Shown: positions 54,908 through 63,390, counted from the first letter of the stretch. The stretch is DNA of 64,000 nucleotides from Clostridia bacterium (GCA_035628995.1 DASPIR010000023.1:434001-498000), one strand, 5' to 3'. Notes: generated by a model not told the origin, from the letters alone. Translations and numbers: made by a program.

Positions 54908-55167
54908 ATTTACTTTCAACTACTCAAATAAATTAATCATCTTAAGCTTTGATTCTATATTTTTAACCTGAAGATTATTTGTGCTATATTGCTTGCAGCA
55001 TTATTCCATAGTCCCTCTGAACGTCATTTTTCATAAAGCCAAATAATTAATTTATTAAGCTTCTACAAAACTTTGATAACATAATATGTCCACTCTACAT
55101 ATATAGTAACTGAGAAATAAAACGTTTCAATTTATGTATAGCAATACTGAAAAAAGGGGGTGAGATT
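54908..55167. other. Gene-free AT-rich spacer
   Basis: No coding frame with a ribosome binding site and no notable repeat is seen until AAAAAAGGGGGTGAG just before the next gene. Confidence 0.5.
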
Positions 55168-55491
55168 TTGGAACATGTATATGATTCTCGTAGAAGGCTC
55201 CGTGGTTATGTTGATAATAACACTATTTACGACACAAACTATAATATCATGGGTTATACAGATGGGTATATGCTTTATGACGGATACGGATCACCTTTAG
55301 CTTATGTAGGCGACGGATACGTCCGTACAATGGACGGTACACCCTTAGGGTATTACAGGGGCAGCAGATTATACGACATGACTGGCAACTACTTGGGATA
55401 TGGAAATTTCGGATTTTTTGGATTGCTCGGTGCTTCCTTCCTATTCTTACTATTAGGAGGCTTGTTCTTAAGCCCATTTTGGTGGTGGTAA
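55168..55491 (+). CDS. Tyr/Gly-rich repeat protein with hydrophobic C-terminus (4-fold beta-flower-like)
   Basis: A 107-residue protein. Residues ~1-75 contain four imperfect ~16-18-residue repeats of the type 'G-Y-x-D-(G/N)-x-x-(I/L)-Y-D-x-x-(Y/G)-x-x-x-G-Y'. Examples are RGYVDNNTIYDTNYNIMGY and GSRLYDMTGNYLGY. Residues ~80-107 are very hydrophobic and end SPFWWW. This resembles the 4-fold beta-flower type of small repeat proteins, with an added membrane segment. The start is TTG at 55168 after GGGGGTGAG. Function unknown. It is flanked by terminators and probably transcribed alone. Confidence 0.75.
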   Translation: MEHVYDSRRRLRGYVDNNTIYDTNYNIMGYTDGYMLYDGYGSPLAYVGDGYVRTMDGTPLGYYRGSRLYDMTGNYLGYGNFGFFGLLGASFLFLLLGGLFLSPFWWW

Positions 55492-55517
55492 TCCAGTGTG
55501 GTTCCATCAGTAAAAAA

Positions 55518-55546
55518 ATGAACCTGACGAAACTCGCCAGGTTCAT
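55518..55546. terminator. Bidirectional terminator
   Basis: ATGAACCTG...CAGGTTCAT hairpin (55518-55546, with an inner GACG/CGCC partial match) between two convergent genes, A-rich on the left and T-rich on the right. Confidence 0.8.
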
Positions 55547-55548
55547 TT

Positions 55549-55725
55549 TCATTCCTTATAAGTAATCATCATCACCCTGCATTTCCCTGCAACTATTGAT
55601 TCTTCCAATTTATCCGAAAAGGAAACCAACTTCTCCAATGCCTCTGCACCATCGCTGTTTCTGTGCAACACTTCTATTTCACGCTTTGGAGCTATCGTTT
55701 CCATGATAACAAGATACATTCTCAC
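55549..55725 (-). CDS. Small hypothetical protein
   Basis: A 58-residue protein of unknown function, ending EESIVAGKCRVMMITYKE. It is mixed alpha/beta by inspection, with no membrane helix and no cysteine pair. I start at GTG 55725 because GGAGG lies 7 nt upstream. ATG 55719 is an alternative. It follows the TPR membrane protein gene by 13 nt, so the two form an operon that ends at the bidirectional terminator. Confidence 0.6.
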   Translation of the reverse strand: MRMYLVIMETIAPKREIEVLHRNSDGAEALEKLVSFSDKLEESIVAGKCRVMMITYKE

Positions 55726-55738
55726 CTTGACTCCTCCT

Positions 55739-56419
55739 TTAGATACCCAGCAGCTCTTCAACTCTTGCATCGCGTTTAAACCCTCTTATCATCAGCAGCC
55801 TGTCATATATCAATACTGCCTTTTCCTTCTGTCCTGCCTTTATATAAGCGTTTATAACCTGCATTAATATTGTTTTATCAATGTGGGCTTTTGACAATGC
55901 AAATATTATATCAAAACTTCTGTCAAAATGCTCCACTGCTTTTTGATACTCACCTGATTCGGAGTATATAATACCCATGGAACCCAATATCTCTACCTTC
56001 AGGTCATTATCCCTATCCTGACCTTCAAGTGCCTGATTAAGGCAGCGGATTGCTCCTTCATCATCTCCTTTTTTATGTTTAGCAACTCCAAGGATTCTCA
56101 AAACATGCCGTCTATCAATATCTGATAGTGTTTTTGAATCAAGGTAATCTTCCAAATATAGAACCGCCTTATCATTGTCCTTATCTATGAGCTTTAGCCC
56201 CTTGTTGAACTTTCTCTCTGAGATTGACGATGGCATGAACCAGGAGAGTATCACTGCTGCAGACAAGTCTAATGCAAGTACCAATGTTTCTAAATAGTCA
56301 GGGAGAGACTCAAATACATCCATTTGCTTCAATATAAATATTGCAATCACTAGAATCCATAATATAATTTTTACAAAAAGCTCAATAAGTCTATATCTAT
56401 TCACAATTTCACCCTTCAT
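55739..56419 (-). CDS. Membrane-anchored TPR protein
   Basis: A 226-residue protein. Two hydrophobic helices at the N-terminus (~13-30 and ~43-62) are followed by a soluble region with at least two tetratricopeptide-like repeats (HVLRILGVAKHKKGDDEGAIRCLNQAL near 105-131, and EILGSMGIIYSESGEYQKAVEHFDRSF near 142-168) plus a third weaker one. It is probably a scaffold facing the cytosol. ATG at 56419 has AAGGAG 8 nt upstream. No named family is recognised. Confidence 0.78.
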   Translation of the reverse strand: MKGEIVNRYRLIELFVKIILWILVIAIFILKQMDVFESLPDYLETLVLALDLSAAVILSWFMPSSISERKFNKGLKLIDKDNDKAVLYLEDYLDSKTLSDIDRRHVLRILGVAKHKKGDDEGAIRCLNQALEGQDRDNDLKVEILGSMGIIYSESGEYQKAVEHFDRSFDIIFALSKAHIDKTILMQVINAYIKAGQKEKAVLIYDRLLMIRGFKRDARVEELLGI

Positions 56420-56529
56420 AAAAAGTACTCCTTAATTTATATTTCTTATTTATCGTTGCTCATTACTTCATGTATTATTATGTACAAAAATAAATAAATA
56501 TGTTATAATTTGGCAAAGGAGGTATGCAT

Positions 56530-56724
56530 ATGAATGTATCCATGGATATGTCAGGCCTTCAAAGTGTAAGACAAGCTCTGGGTATAGCAAACATGCGAAC
56601 AGCGCTGAAACAGGATGCAGAGAGTGTGGCTTACATTATGAAAAGCTTGCAGGAAACAAGTGCAAAAACTTTAGAGATGTCTGTCACTCCACATATAGGC
56701 GGAAATATAGATCTTAAAGGATAA
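56530..56724 (+). CDS. YjfB family putative motility protein
   Basis: A 64-residue protein beginning MNVSMDMSGLQSVRQALGIA and ending with SVTPHIGGNIDLKG. It matches the YjfB-like family, annotated as putative motility proteins because of sigma-D control in Bacillus. Function unproven. The ATG at 56530 is 7 nt from GGAGGT. The ATG at 56524 is too close. A TATAAT at 56504-56509 is a plausible -10, though the -35 is poor. Confidence 0.82.
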   Translation: MNVSMDMSGLQSVRQALGIANMRTALKQDAESVAYIMKSLQETSAKTLEMSVTPHIGGNIDLKG

Positions 56725-56735
56725 CTTTTGAAAGT

Positions 56736-56765
56736 AAAAAACTACCGGATAGTCGGTAGTTTTTT
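56736..56765 (+). terminator. Terminator of the YjfB gene
   Basis: AAAAAACTACCG (56736-56747) pairs with CGGTAGTTTTTT (56754-56765). It is symmetric, so it may work in both directions. Confidence 0.85.
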
Positions 56766-56835
56766 ATTATTAACTCTATTTTGCAAAAAAAATAAAAAAC
56801 TGTAGAAAGTAATCTCTACAGCATAGATATCAATA

Positions 56836-56909
56836 TGGCACCCGATTAAGGATTTGAACCTCAACAAACTGATCCAGAATCAGTTGTGCTACCATTACAC
56901 AAATCGGGT
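56836..56909 (-). tRNA. tRNA-Gln (anticodon CTG)
   Basis: A 74-nt cloverleaf on the minus strand. Acceptor ACCCGAT/ATCGGGT pairs fully. The D arm has GTGT/GCAC. Anticodon stem ACTGA/TCAGT with loop TTCTGGA gives CUG. T loop TTCAAAT with a partly wobble-paired stem. Discriminator G and encoded CCA. It reads CAG codons. The stem with several A-U/G-U pairs is somewhat weak for a tRNA-Gln. Confidence 0.9.
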
Positions 56910-56994
56910 GTATATGTTCGGCTCATCACCGACAGAATATATATTATCATGTATCACTAGTTTTAGCAATCCACTTTTCTTTTATTATTGTTAT

Positions 56995-57037
56995 TTACAT
57001 GAGAGAAACTGATATTTGCTCAATTTCTCTCATGTAA
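56995..57037. repeat. Perfect 14-bp inverted repeat 3' of rubredoxin
   Basis: TTACATGAGAGAAA (56995-57008) and TTTCTCTCATGTAA (57024-57037) pair perfectly around a 15-nt loop. There is no long T-run. It may terminate or stabilise the rubredoxin transcript. Confidence 0.6.
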
Positions 57038-57112
57038 GCTACGAATATGTATAGACTTTAAATCATCTCCAGGTACTTTCCGGCAGAATAACCTGCCGCT
57101 TCCAGAACTTCA

Positions 57113-57271
57113 TTATGCCTTCTCGAACATATCCTTTCCAACTCCGCATAAAGGACATACCCAATCCTCTGGTATCTCTTCAAAAGGAGTGCCGGGAGCA
57201 ACTCCGCTGTCTGGATCTCCTGCCTCTGGGTCATAAACATAACCGCATGCTGTACAAATCCATTTTTCCAT
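57113..57271 (-). CDS. Rubredoxin
   Basis: A 52-residue iron-sulfur (Fe-Cys4) electron carrier, commonly used by anaerobes for oxygen and peroxide reduction and other redox chains. The two Cys pairs are in [12 protein letters not shown] (residues 4-15) and [14 protein letters not shown] (37-50). It also has the family's [23 protein letters not shown] at 57271 with GGAGG 7-8 nt ahead. A longer frame in another phase hides this gene from simple ORF calling. No oxidoreductase partner is adjacent. Confidence 0.97.
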   Translation of the reverse strand: MEKWICTACGYVYDPEAGDPDSGVAPGTPFEEIPEDWVCPLCGVGKDMFEKA

Positions 57272-57429
57272 AATTTTGCCTCCTTATCAGGTTAATTTGG
57301 AAGTAGTTGCATTTTCCAAAAAACCTATTTGTTTTTTTTGAGATTAAGCATATTATACTATTATGCTTAGCTTTTTACCATATACTACATATATTTTTAC
57401 CAAATTAGTTACATATTAAACTCAAAATA

Positions 57430-57456
57430 AAAATCTCCGATTTCTCGGAGATTTTT
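57430..57456 (-). terminator. Aminotransferase terminator
   Basis: AAATCTCCGA/TCGGAGATTT hairpin with a 3-4-nt loop, T-rich on both strands, immediately after the stop of the 57461-58639 gene. Confidence 0.8.
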
Positions 57457-57460
57457 TGAT

Positions 57461-58639
57461 CTAAAACGCTTTCAATACTTTAGCAAGTCTTTTCATTCCT
57501 TCTACTATCTTATCATCTGGCATATTCGAATAGTTCAATCTACAGTGATTTGCATTACCGCCATTTGGATAGAAGGGTTCACCAGGTACAAATGCTACTT
57601 TCTGCTCCAAAGCTTTCTTGAGCAGCTCTGCAGCATCAATTTCCTTCGGGAATGTAGCCCATGCAAAAAGTCCTCCGCTCGGGGTAGTGTATGTTGTACC
57701 CTTTGGGAATTCTGCCCTCATGACCTCAAGCATTAAGTCTCTTCTAGTTTTGTATACTTTTTTAATTTTTTCTATATGCGCTTCGATATCATACATTTCA
57801 AGAAACTTGTCAACTTCCCTCTGAGCAATGGTGCTACACTGCAAGTCGGCACCCTGCTTGACCAGGTTATATTTATGAAGTATTTCCGGCTCAGCTATGA
57901 CCCATCCAAGTCTCAAGCCCGGCGCGAAAATCTTTGAGAAAGTTCCCAGATGAATTACAAGATTCTTTGGATCGAAGCACTTTAGCGATGGCATTATCTC
58001 GCCTTCAAATCTGAGCTCACCGTATGGATTATCTTCTATAACAGGTATCTCATACTTGGTAGCAAGCTCCATTAGACGTTTTCTTCTTTCAAGGCTTAAA
58101 GTCCTGCCTGTAGGGTTCTGGAAATCAGGAATAGTGTATATGAATTTTACATTGTTGTTCGCTGCCAAAGCTTTCTCCAAATCTTCTATTATCATCCCGT
58201 CTTCGTCCATTGGTATTTCAACGAATTTAGGCTGATAAGCTTTGAAAGCACTCAATGCGCCCAAATAGCTCGGGCTTTCACATATTACCACGTCACCCTC
58301 ATTAATGAATATTTTGCCAGAGAACTCAAGACCCTGCTGTGAACCGCTTGTCATAAGTATATCTTCAGCTTCTACATTTATTCCAAGCTTTACTGCCCTT
58401 TTAGCTATCTTTGCCCTGAGCGGCAGATAACCATCTGTTGAGCTATATTGCATTGCAGCCTTTCCGTCTTCCCGCAATACTCTGCAGCATACCTGTTCCA
58501 TTTCCTCGATAGGAAAAAGCTCAGGCGCCGGAAGTCCTCCTGCAAATGATATTATGTCTGGCTCTTCAGTAAGCTTTAGTAGTTCACGAATAGCGGATCC
58601 CTTGATGTTGTCCATTCTACTAGCAAATTTAATTCCCAT
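57461..58639 (-). CDS. PLP-dependent aminotransferase (class I/II, 2-aminoadipate-type)
   Basis: A 392-residue fold-type I aminotransferase. ISFAGGLPAPELFP near 30-43, LMTSGSQQGLEFSGKIFINEGD near 96-117, YTIPDFQNPTGRTLS near 173-187 and GTFSKIFAPGLRLGWV near 230-245 carry the PLP-binding Asn, Tyr and Lys. It resembles the LysN/2-aminoadipate and aromatic or branched-chain aminotransferases related to MocR domains, without the DNA-binding part. The exact substrate cannot be read. ATG follows GGGGGTG. It is a single gene between terminators. Confidence 0.9.
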   Translation of the reverse strand: MGIKFASRMDNIKGSAIRELLKLTEEPDIISFAGGLPAPELFPIEEMEQVCCRVLREDGKAAMQYSSTDGYLPLRAKIAKRAVKLGINVEAEDILMTSGSQQGLEFSGKIFINEGDVVICESPSYLGALSAFKAYQPKFVEIPMDEDGMIIEDLEKALAANNNVKFIYTIPDFQNPTGRTLSLERRKRLMELATKYEIPVIEDNPYGELRFEGEIMPSLKCFDPKNLVIHLGTFSKIFAPGLRLGWVIAEPEILHKYNLVKQGADLQCSTIAQREVDKFLEMYDIEAHIEKIKKVYKTRRDLMLEVMRAEFPKGTTYTTPSGGLFAWATFPKEIDAAELLKKALEQKVAFVPGEPFYPNGGNANHCRLNYSNMPDDKIVEGMKRLAKVLKAF

Positions 58640-58774
58640 TTAGATTAAACACCCCCATAAATTTTAAGCCCGCCATCTTTTGTTTTCCATCCTCCAATTT
58701 TATTTTACATTAAATAAAATTTATTTTCTATAAATTCTACAAAATTTTTTTAATACTGCAAAAAATATCACTAA

Positions 58775-58819
58775 TAAAAAATCCAGAAAAGATATGAAAA
58801 ATATCATACTTTCCTGGAT
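58775..58819 (-). terminator. Terminator of the dehydrogenase gene
   Basis: ATCCAG...CTGGAT ends a long imperfect hairpin (58781-58819) followed on the minus strand by six T. It sits 7 nt after the stop codon. Confidence 0.85.
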
Positions 58820-58826
58820 CCTTGCA

Positions 58827-59843
58827 CTAATCTATTACTACCAGCTTATTCTCCCTGAAGGATTCAGTGGCCTTATATGCTATTTCTGTGGATTTTGTCC
58901 CGTCATATACTGTAACCTCAGGTCTCCGATTCTCTAAAATGCAATTTATGAATTCCTGCTTTTCCAACAGATAGGCCTGTTCAAATCTTTCCGGAAAACC
59001 TGAGACGCATTCCTGAACTGCTCCATGCTCGTTGAATATGGTAACCAGATTCTTTTGAGGGGTAGCACCTACTCTAAGGGTACCTTTCGTACCAACGATT
59101 TCCGTTTCCACATGGTAGCCGTGAGGAGCAGTCCTCCCGGAGTAGAACATAGCCATGGTATCGTTCTTGAATTGCATTAGGGCACAGGCATTATCGCTAT
59201 CTCCGAACTGACCGAATTCCTTGTGGACATAACAACCGCCAACAGCATATACGCTCCTTGCTTCTGAGTCTAAAAACCACCTTGCAAGATCAATGTCATG
59301 TATCATCATATCGAGGAACATTCCTCCGCTTGTTGCTGCGAATTTAATAGCTCCGACTACTGCTTTCTCCGGATCCGCGCTTGTGGCTCTGAGCAAAAAT
59401 GGTTTTCCAATTGCACCCTCGTTTAACTTCTGCTTTGCGTAAGCATAGGATGGATCATACCTTCTCATAAAGCCCAGCATGAATACCTTGTCAGGATGCT
59501 TCTCCACCGCCCGCTCTGCAAGCTTGCATTCTTCAACTGTAACACCAAGGGGTTTTTCGCTAAACACATGCAATCCTGCTTCAAGAGCTGCTTCAATCTG
59601 TGCACAGTGCACCGGAGACGGCGATACTATAGCAACTGCATCCAGTTCAGCATTCCTAATCATTTCATAATAATCAGTGTAGCCATATTTTATATTCCAG
59701 CTGCTTTGTACATAATCAATTTCTTCCTTCTTAATGCTGCAGACTGCAATGAGTTCTGCGTTTGGTATCTTGAAAGCCAGATCCTCGGCATGCTTCAATC
59801 CCAATCGTCCCAAGCCTACGATGCCCATTCTTATCTTTTTCAT
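58827..59843 (-). CDS. Gfo/Idh/MocA family oxidoreductase (inositol 2-dehydrogenase-like)
   Basis: A 338-residue NAD(P)-dependent sugar or cyclitol dehydrogenase. N-terminal Rossmann GIVGLGRLGLKHA near 8-20, VSPSPVHCAQIEAAL near 75, the catalytic EKPLGV near 96-101 (Lys), and the MLDMMIHDID-like motif GGMFLDMMIHDIDLARW near 172-188 with its His/Asp. Similar to IolG and scyllo-inositol dehydrogenases. No other inositol genes are present, so the substrate is open. ATG after AAGGAGGC, 33 nt after the LacI regulator, which probably controls it. Confidence 0.87.
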   Translation of the reverse strand: MKKIRMGIVGLGRLGLKHAEDLAFKIPNAELIAVCSIKKEEIDYVQSSWNIKYGYTDYYEMIRNAELDAVAIVSPSPVHCAQIEAALEAGLHVFSEKPLGVTVEECKLAERAVEKHPDKVFMLGFMRRYDPSYAYAKQKLNEGAIGKPFLLRATSADPEKAVVGAIKFAATSGGMFLDMMIHDIDLARWFLDSEARSVYAVGGCYVHKEFGQFGDSDNACALMQFKNDTMAMFYSGRTAPHGYHVETEIVGTKGTLRVGATPQKNLVTIFNEHGAVQECVSGFPERFEQAYLLEKQEFINCILENRRPEVTVYDGTKSTEIAYKATESFRENKLVVID

Positions 59844-59876
59844 CTGATCAGCCTCCTTAATGAAAGGATTGGACCT

Positions 59877-60884
59877 CTACCATTTATGCTCTTCTCTTGT
59901 TGTGCTTCTTACTATTAACTCAGGTTCTAATATGATTATTTTCGATTCCTTGTTTTCACTGTCATTGATCTCCTTTAACAGCAATTCTACAGCGCACTTG
60001 CCTATCTGACACTTTGGCTGAGCAATTGTTGTCAGCTGTATCTGCGGAAGCTTAGCATAATCTATATCATCGTATCCTACTATTCCAAGATCGCCGGGCA
60101 CAATCAGCCCGTTTTCTTCAGCACTTTGCATTACTCCGAGCGCTATCACGTCATTGCCCGAAAAAACTGCATCCGGAATATTACCGGACTTAATGAGCTT
60201 ATTCATGATCTCATAACCGCTTTTGGTCTTAAAGCTTCCATTTACAATAAGTGTTTCATCTATTTCATACTTATATCTGCTGAGTGCTTGCTTATAGCCT
60301 TCTATTCTTTTAGAATTCGTGTATGAATCAGGTTTCCCTCCTATGAAGGCAATCCTTTTGTAGCCTGATTCTATGAGATGCTTGGTTGCCAGAAATCCTC
60401 CCCGTTCATCATCTACCTCAATGCAGCTGAAGCTGTCATTCTGTGAGGTTCTATCGAGAAGTACCAAGGGGACGGTGATGTTCCCAAAATTATTCTCCGC
60501 AGAGTCAGATGCAGGTTTTAGTATTATGCCGTCTACTCTCTTCTCCTGCAGTAATTTCAAGTAAGACTGCTCCTTTTCCACATCCCAGTTTGTATTGCAT
60601 AAAAAAGTATTGTATCCATGCTCACTGGCTACATCCTCTACACTTCTTACAATTTCCGGAAAGAAAGGATTAGTTATATCAGGAATGACAAGTGCAATGG
60701 TATGTGTATACTTCATAACCAAACCCCTTGCTATTGCATTGGGCTGATAGCCCATCTTTCTTGCCTCTTCCAGCACTATTTCTCTTGTCTCAGCATTCAC
60801 CCCAGCTCTATCATTCAACGCTCTTGAAACTGTAGCATATGAAATACCAATTTTTTTTGCTATATCCTTAATTGTTACTTGCAT
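59877..60884 (-). CDS. LacI family transcriptional regulator
   Basis: A 335-residue repressor-type protein. The HTH is at residues 3-25 (TIKDIAKKIGISYATVSRAL), with hinge region GYQPNAIARGLV. The periplasmic-binding-protein-like sensor domain runs from ~60 (IALVIPDITNPFFPEIVRSV) to the end. FIGGKPDSYTNSKRIEGY and VIALGVMQSA are typical. It sits between pgk and the Gfo/Idh/MocA gene, same strand. I found no operator palindrome that I trust. Confidence 0.93.
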   Translation of the reverse strand: MQVTIKDIAKKIGISYATVSRALNDRAGVNAETREIVLEEARKMGYQPNAIARGLVMKYTHTIALVIPDITNPFFPEIVRSVEDVASEHGYNTFLCNTNWDVEKEQSYLKLLQEKRVDGIILKPASDSAENNFGNITVPLVLLDRTSQNDSFSCIEVDDERGGFLATKHLIESGYKRIAFIGGKPDSYTNSKRIEGYKQALSRYKYEIDETLIVNGSFKTKSGYEIMNKLIKSGNIPDAVFSGNDVIALGVMQSAEENGLIVPGDLGIVGYDDIDYAKLPQIQLTTIAQPKCQIGKCAVELLLKEINDSENKESKIIILEPELIVRSTTREEHKW

Positions 60885-60940
60885 AGTTTTTCTCCGTTCT
60901 AAGACTTTTTCTACTAAATTATAGCAAATATATACTTAAT

Positions 60941-62206
60941 TTACAAACTTTTAGCCCTGTCATATGCCTTCTCCATCGCCTCAATCAAAGGAAGCTTTTT
61001 CCCAGATAGGAATCTTACCATTGCTCCACCGGCAGTACAGACATAGCTTATTTTTTCAAGATTTATAAACCTCGACGCTGCGCTGACTGTGTCCCCTCCG
61101 CCTATTACTGAGTAACCCTTTGAATCAGCTATGGCATTCCAGATTTCTCTTGTGCCGTTTTCAAACAATTTGTTCTCATACACTCCGGCAGGGCCATTTA
61201 CAAAAATTGTGCCAGCCTCAGCAATTACTCTTTTATACCTCTCTATTGTCCCTGAACCAATATCCATATACAGCTCTTCCTGTGGCAGTTCAAACACAGA
61301 TAGCTCATGCCTTTCACCGTCCAATTCATAAGCCAGGTCTACAGGGACTTCTATCTTGCCGGGGTAATCCCTCAAATACTCCCTTGCAGGCTCAACATAT
61401 AGAAGCAATTCCCTATCCTTTAGAAATCCCATCTTCCTGCTGCCCAGCGCTTTTCCCATTGCCAGAAGCATAATTTCTCCGGTTATGCCGCAGGATAGTA
61501 TCTTATCTGTAGTGCCGTTTTCCAAAACCTGCTTCATCATACCGAAAGCATCAGATATTTTAGCCCCTCCAAGTACAAATATTGATGGCTTCGCCGGCGT
61601 TTTCATCACCCTGGTTAGTGCACTGTATTCCTCAATCAGCTGCCTGCCCCCTGCTGTGGGAAGAAGCTCCTGAAAAGCTACCATTGATGGAGCATTCCTG
61701 TGGGCTGCAGCAAAGGCATCATTTACGTAATAGTCCGCGAGGGGTGCTAGATTGCGCACGAGATAAGTTTCCAGCATTTCCTCAGGCTTAAGCTTTACAA
61801 CATTTTCAAAGGTAGAAATCTCCTCGGAAAGATACCTGAGGTTTCCGAGAAGGATAGCCTCCCCCTCTTTAAGATTCTTAACAGCCTCCTGAGCTGCCGG
61901 ACCCGCGACATCATCTATGTATTTCACTTGTACGCCCAAATATGCTGAAAGCTTTTCTGCATGTTCGTTCATAGGTACAAGATTCTGATAATCCAAGGTA
62001 TCTCCTTGGTGGGCAATTATAGCCAGCTTTGCACCTTTTTGCAGTATATCCCTTATAGTAGGTATACTTGCTTTTATTCTATTCTCGTTGACTATCCTTT
62101 TTGTTGAAGGATCAATGGGTGAATTGACATCCACCCTCAGAAGCACTGTCCTTCCCTTATAGTCAAATTCATCAATGGTTCTTATTTTCCCATATTTTAT
62201 TTCCAT
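60941..62206 (-). CDS. pgk: Phosphoglycerate kinase, archaeal-type
   Basis: A 421-residue PGK. RVDVNSPIDPSTKRIVNENRI near 25-45 is the substrate region. The next motif reads IIAHQGDTLDYQNLVPMNEH, with the HQG form found in archaeal enzymes rather than the SHLGRP of ordinary bacterial PGK. VNDAFAAAHRNAPSM lies near 152, FVNGPAGVYE near 329 and SVIGGGDTVSAASRF near 367. The gene overlaps gap by 10 nt, so the two are coupled. Catalysis: 1,3-bisphosphoglycerate + ADP to 3-phosphoglycerate + ATP. A standard bacterial pgk elsewhere in the genome is expected but not visible here. Confidence 0.9.
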   Translation of the reverse strand: MEIKYGKIRTIDEFDYKGRTVLLRVDVNSPIDPSTKRIVNENRIKASIPTIRDILQKGAKLAIIAHQGDTLDYQNLVPMNEHAEKLSAYLGVQVKYIDDVAGPAAQEAVKNLKEGEAILLGNLRYLSEEISTFENVVKLKPEEMLETYLVRNLAPLADYYVNDAFAAAHRNAPSMVAFQELLPTAGGRQLIEEYSALTRVMKTPAKPSIFVLGGAKISDAFGMMKQVLENGTTDKILSCGITGEIMLLAMGKALGSRKMGFLKDRELLLYVEPAREYLRDYPGKIEVPVDLAYELDGERHELSVFELPQEELYMDIGSGTIERYKRVIAEAGTIFVNGPAGVYENKLFENGTREIWNAIADSKGYSVIGGGDTVSAASRFINLEKISYVCTAGGAMVRFLSGKKLPLIEAMEKAYDRAKSL

Positions 62207-63219
62207 TTTCCTAACCCCAAATATTTATTGGTTTCTGCTACAGCTTCCAGTCTTTCTGTCTGCATTTCAAGCGCAGCCCTTATACCGTCTATTGTCTCAG
62301 GGATTGTTACGGCTTCCTGCGGGATATTGATTGCATACATGATATCATTCCCGGATTCTACTATGGACTCTTCCCACATTGCTATTTCATACATGTCCCC
62401 CCTTGGATTTCCAAGGTCTCTTGCATATCTGAACAACGAAGCGTTCCCGAGGAATCCGTCAGCAATCCTCACTACTCTTATCCTGTCATGGGTCTTAAAG
62501 GCTTCAAGAGCCATTTCCTTGGTGATTTTCTTCTTGCCGGTTGCCAATACTGTTATAATGTGTCCATGGGTTACAGGTGTGTGTACAAGTATTCCGGTTG
62601 CATCCACATGGGGCATTATTGTCATAAGATCCAATGCTTGATGGCTTGGAGCCTTATCAATCTGAAGAGCGTTAGTGAGCCCCCTATGGTAGTCACCCGG
62701 ATCTGCTACACGCCTGATTATTGTAATTGCTACTTTATCTATACCATATAGTCTGTCAAGACAATCCACCGACCTAATCAGCCCTGTGGTATTGCAGGAT
62801 GTAAGCTTTAAAAACTGTGCGCCGAGTCCTTTCTCATAATTGGCATATCCATGGAAGAATACGTCAGCTACACTGTTCTTTTCACCGCCTTGGAAGATTG
62901 CCTTCTTGTTGTACCTGGCATAAAGCTCCTTATTCATTGCACCGACTCCGGCGCTGGTGGCATCAAGCATTATATCCACTTCCTGCACCAGTTCCTCCAA
63001 AGTTCCCGAAACCGGTATGTTAAGCTCATCAAATTGACTCTTGTTATCCTGTACCGCCAGGTACAAGTTGTAGGGCATTCCTTTTTCCTTTAATGCACGG
63101 ACAGCAAGTGTAGGTGCGACATCAGCGACACCTACAAGCTTCATATCTCCTTGACTTGCCACCCCGTCGGCAAGCCTCTGCCCGATTACGCCGTATCCGG
63201 CTACTCCAACCTTTATCAT
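62197..63219 (-). CDS. gap: Type II (archaeal) glyceraldehyde-3-phosphate dehydrogenase
   Basis: A 340-residue phosphorylating GAPDH of the archaeal class. VGVAGYGVIGQRLADGV at the N-terminus is the Rossmann loop. TSCNTTGLIR near 140 holds the catalytic Cys142 in the archaeal context (ordinary bacterial GAPDH has ASCTTN). RRVADPGDYHRGL follows near 170, and HVDATGILVHTPVTHGHIIT near 208-227. I start at ATG 63219 with GGAGGT 7 nt ahead. The ATG two codons upstream touches that site. Archaeal enzymes often accept NADP+; cofactor use here is not readable with certainty. Confidence 0.9.
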   Translation of the reverse strand: MIKVGVAGYGVIGQRLADGVASQGDMKLVGVADVAPTLAVRALKEKGMPYNLYLAVQDNKSQFDELNIPVSGTLEELVQEVDIMLDATSAGVGAMNKELYARYNKKAIFQGGEKNSVADVFFHGYANYEKGLGAQFLKLTSCNTTGLIRSVDCLDRLYGIDKVAITIIRRVADPGDYHRGLTNALQIDKAPSHQALDLMTIMPHVDATGILVHTPVTHGHIITVLATGKKKITKEMALEAFKTHDRIRVVRIADGFLGNASLFRYARDLGNPRGDMYEIAMWEESIVESGNDIMYAINIPQEAVTIPETIDGIRAALEMQTERLEAVAETNKYLGLGKWK

Positions 63220-63269
63220 ATTCATACCTCCATAAAATACTTTTTTCTTCTCCCAGCTGTCAGAGCTTT

Positions 63270-63362
63270 TTAGACAATTGCAGGAAGTGTTGAGCCTCCA
63301 TATGGCATTACTATGACTTTTGCCTTGCTTCCAAGGGCTGAGAAAGCCTCAGATAAAAAAGC
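63270..63362 (-). pseudogene. C-terminal gene remnant (30 codons)
   Basis: Read on the minus strand, a frame bounded by TAG encodes AFLSEAFSALGSKAKVIVMP then YGGSTLPAIV and a stop. It has no start codon in a sensible place. The protein-like composition and the glycine-rich end look like the C-terminus of a lost gene, faintly reminiscent of LarA/DUF2088-type enzymes. I cannot name the family. It lies between malic enzyme and gap. Confidence 0.4.
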
Positions 63363-63390
63363 CTAATGAAATTCTCACTTGTAAGCCCCC

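Noticed and set aside
57058-57240. 60-codon minus-strand frame overlapping rubredoxin
   Set aside because: It is a shadow in another phase. The rubredoxin frame has the two Cys pairs and a good ribosome binding site.
60885-60940. LacI operator ahead of the regulator gene
   Set aside because: The spacer is AT-rich with only weak dyads. None matches a typical LacI-family operator with a central CG.
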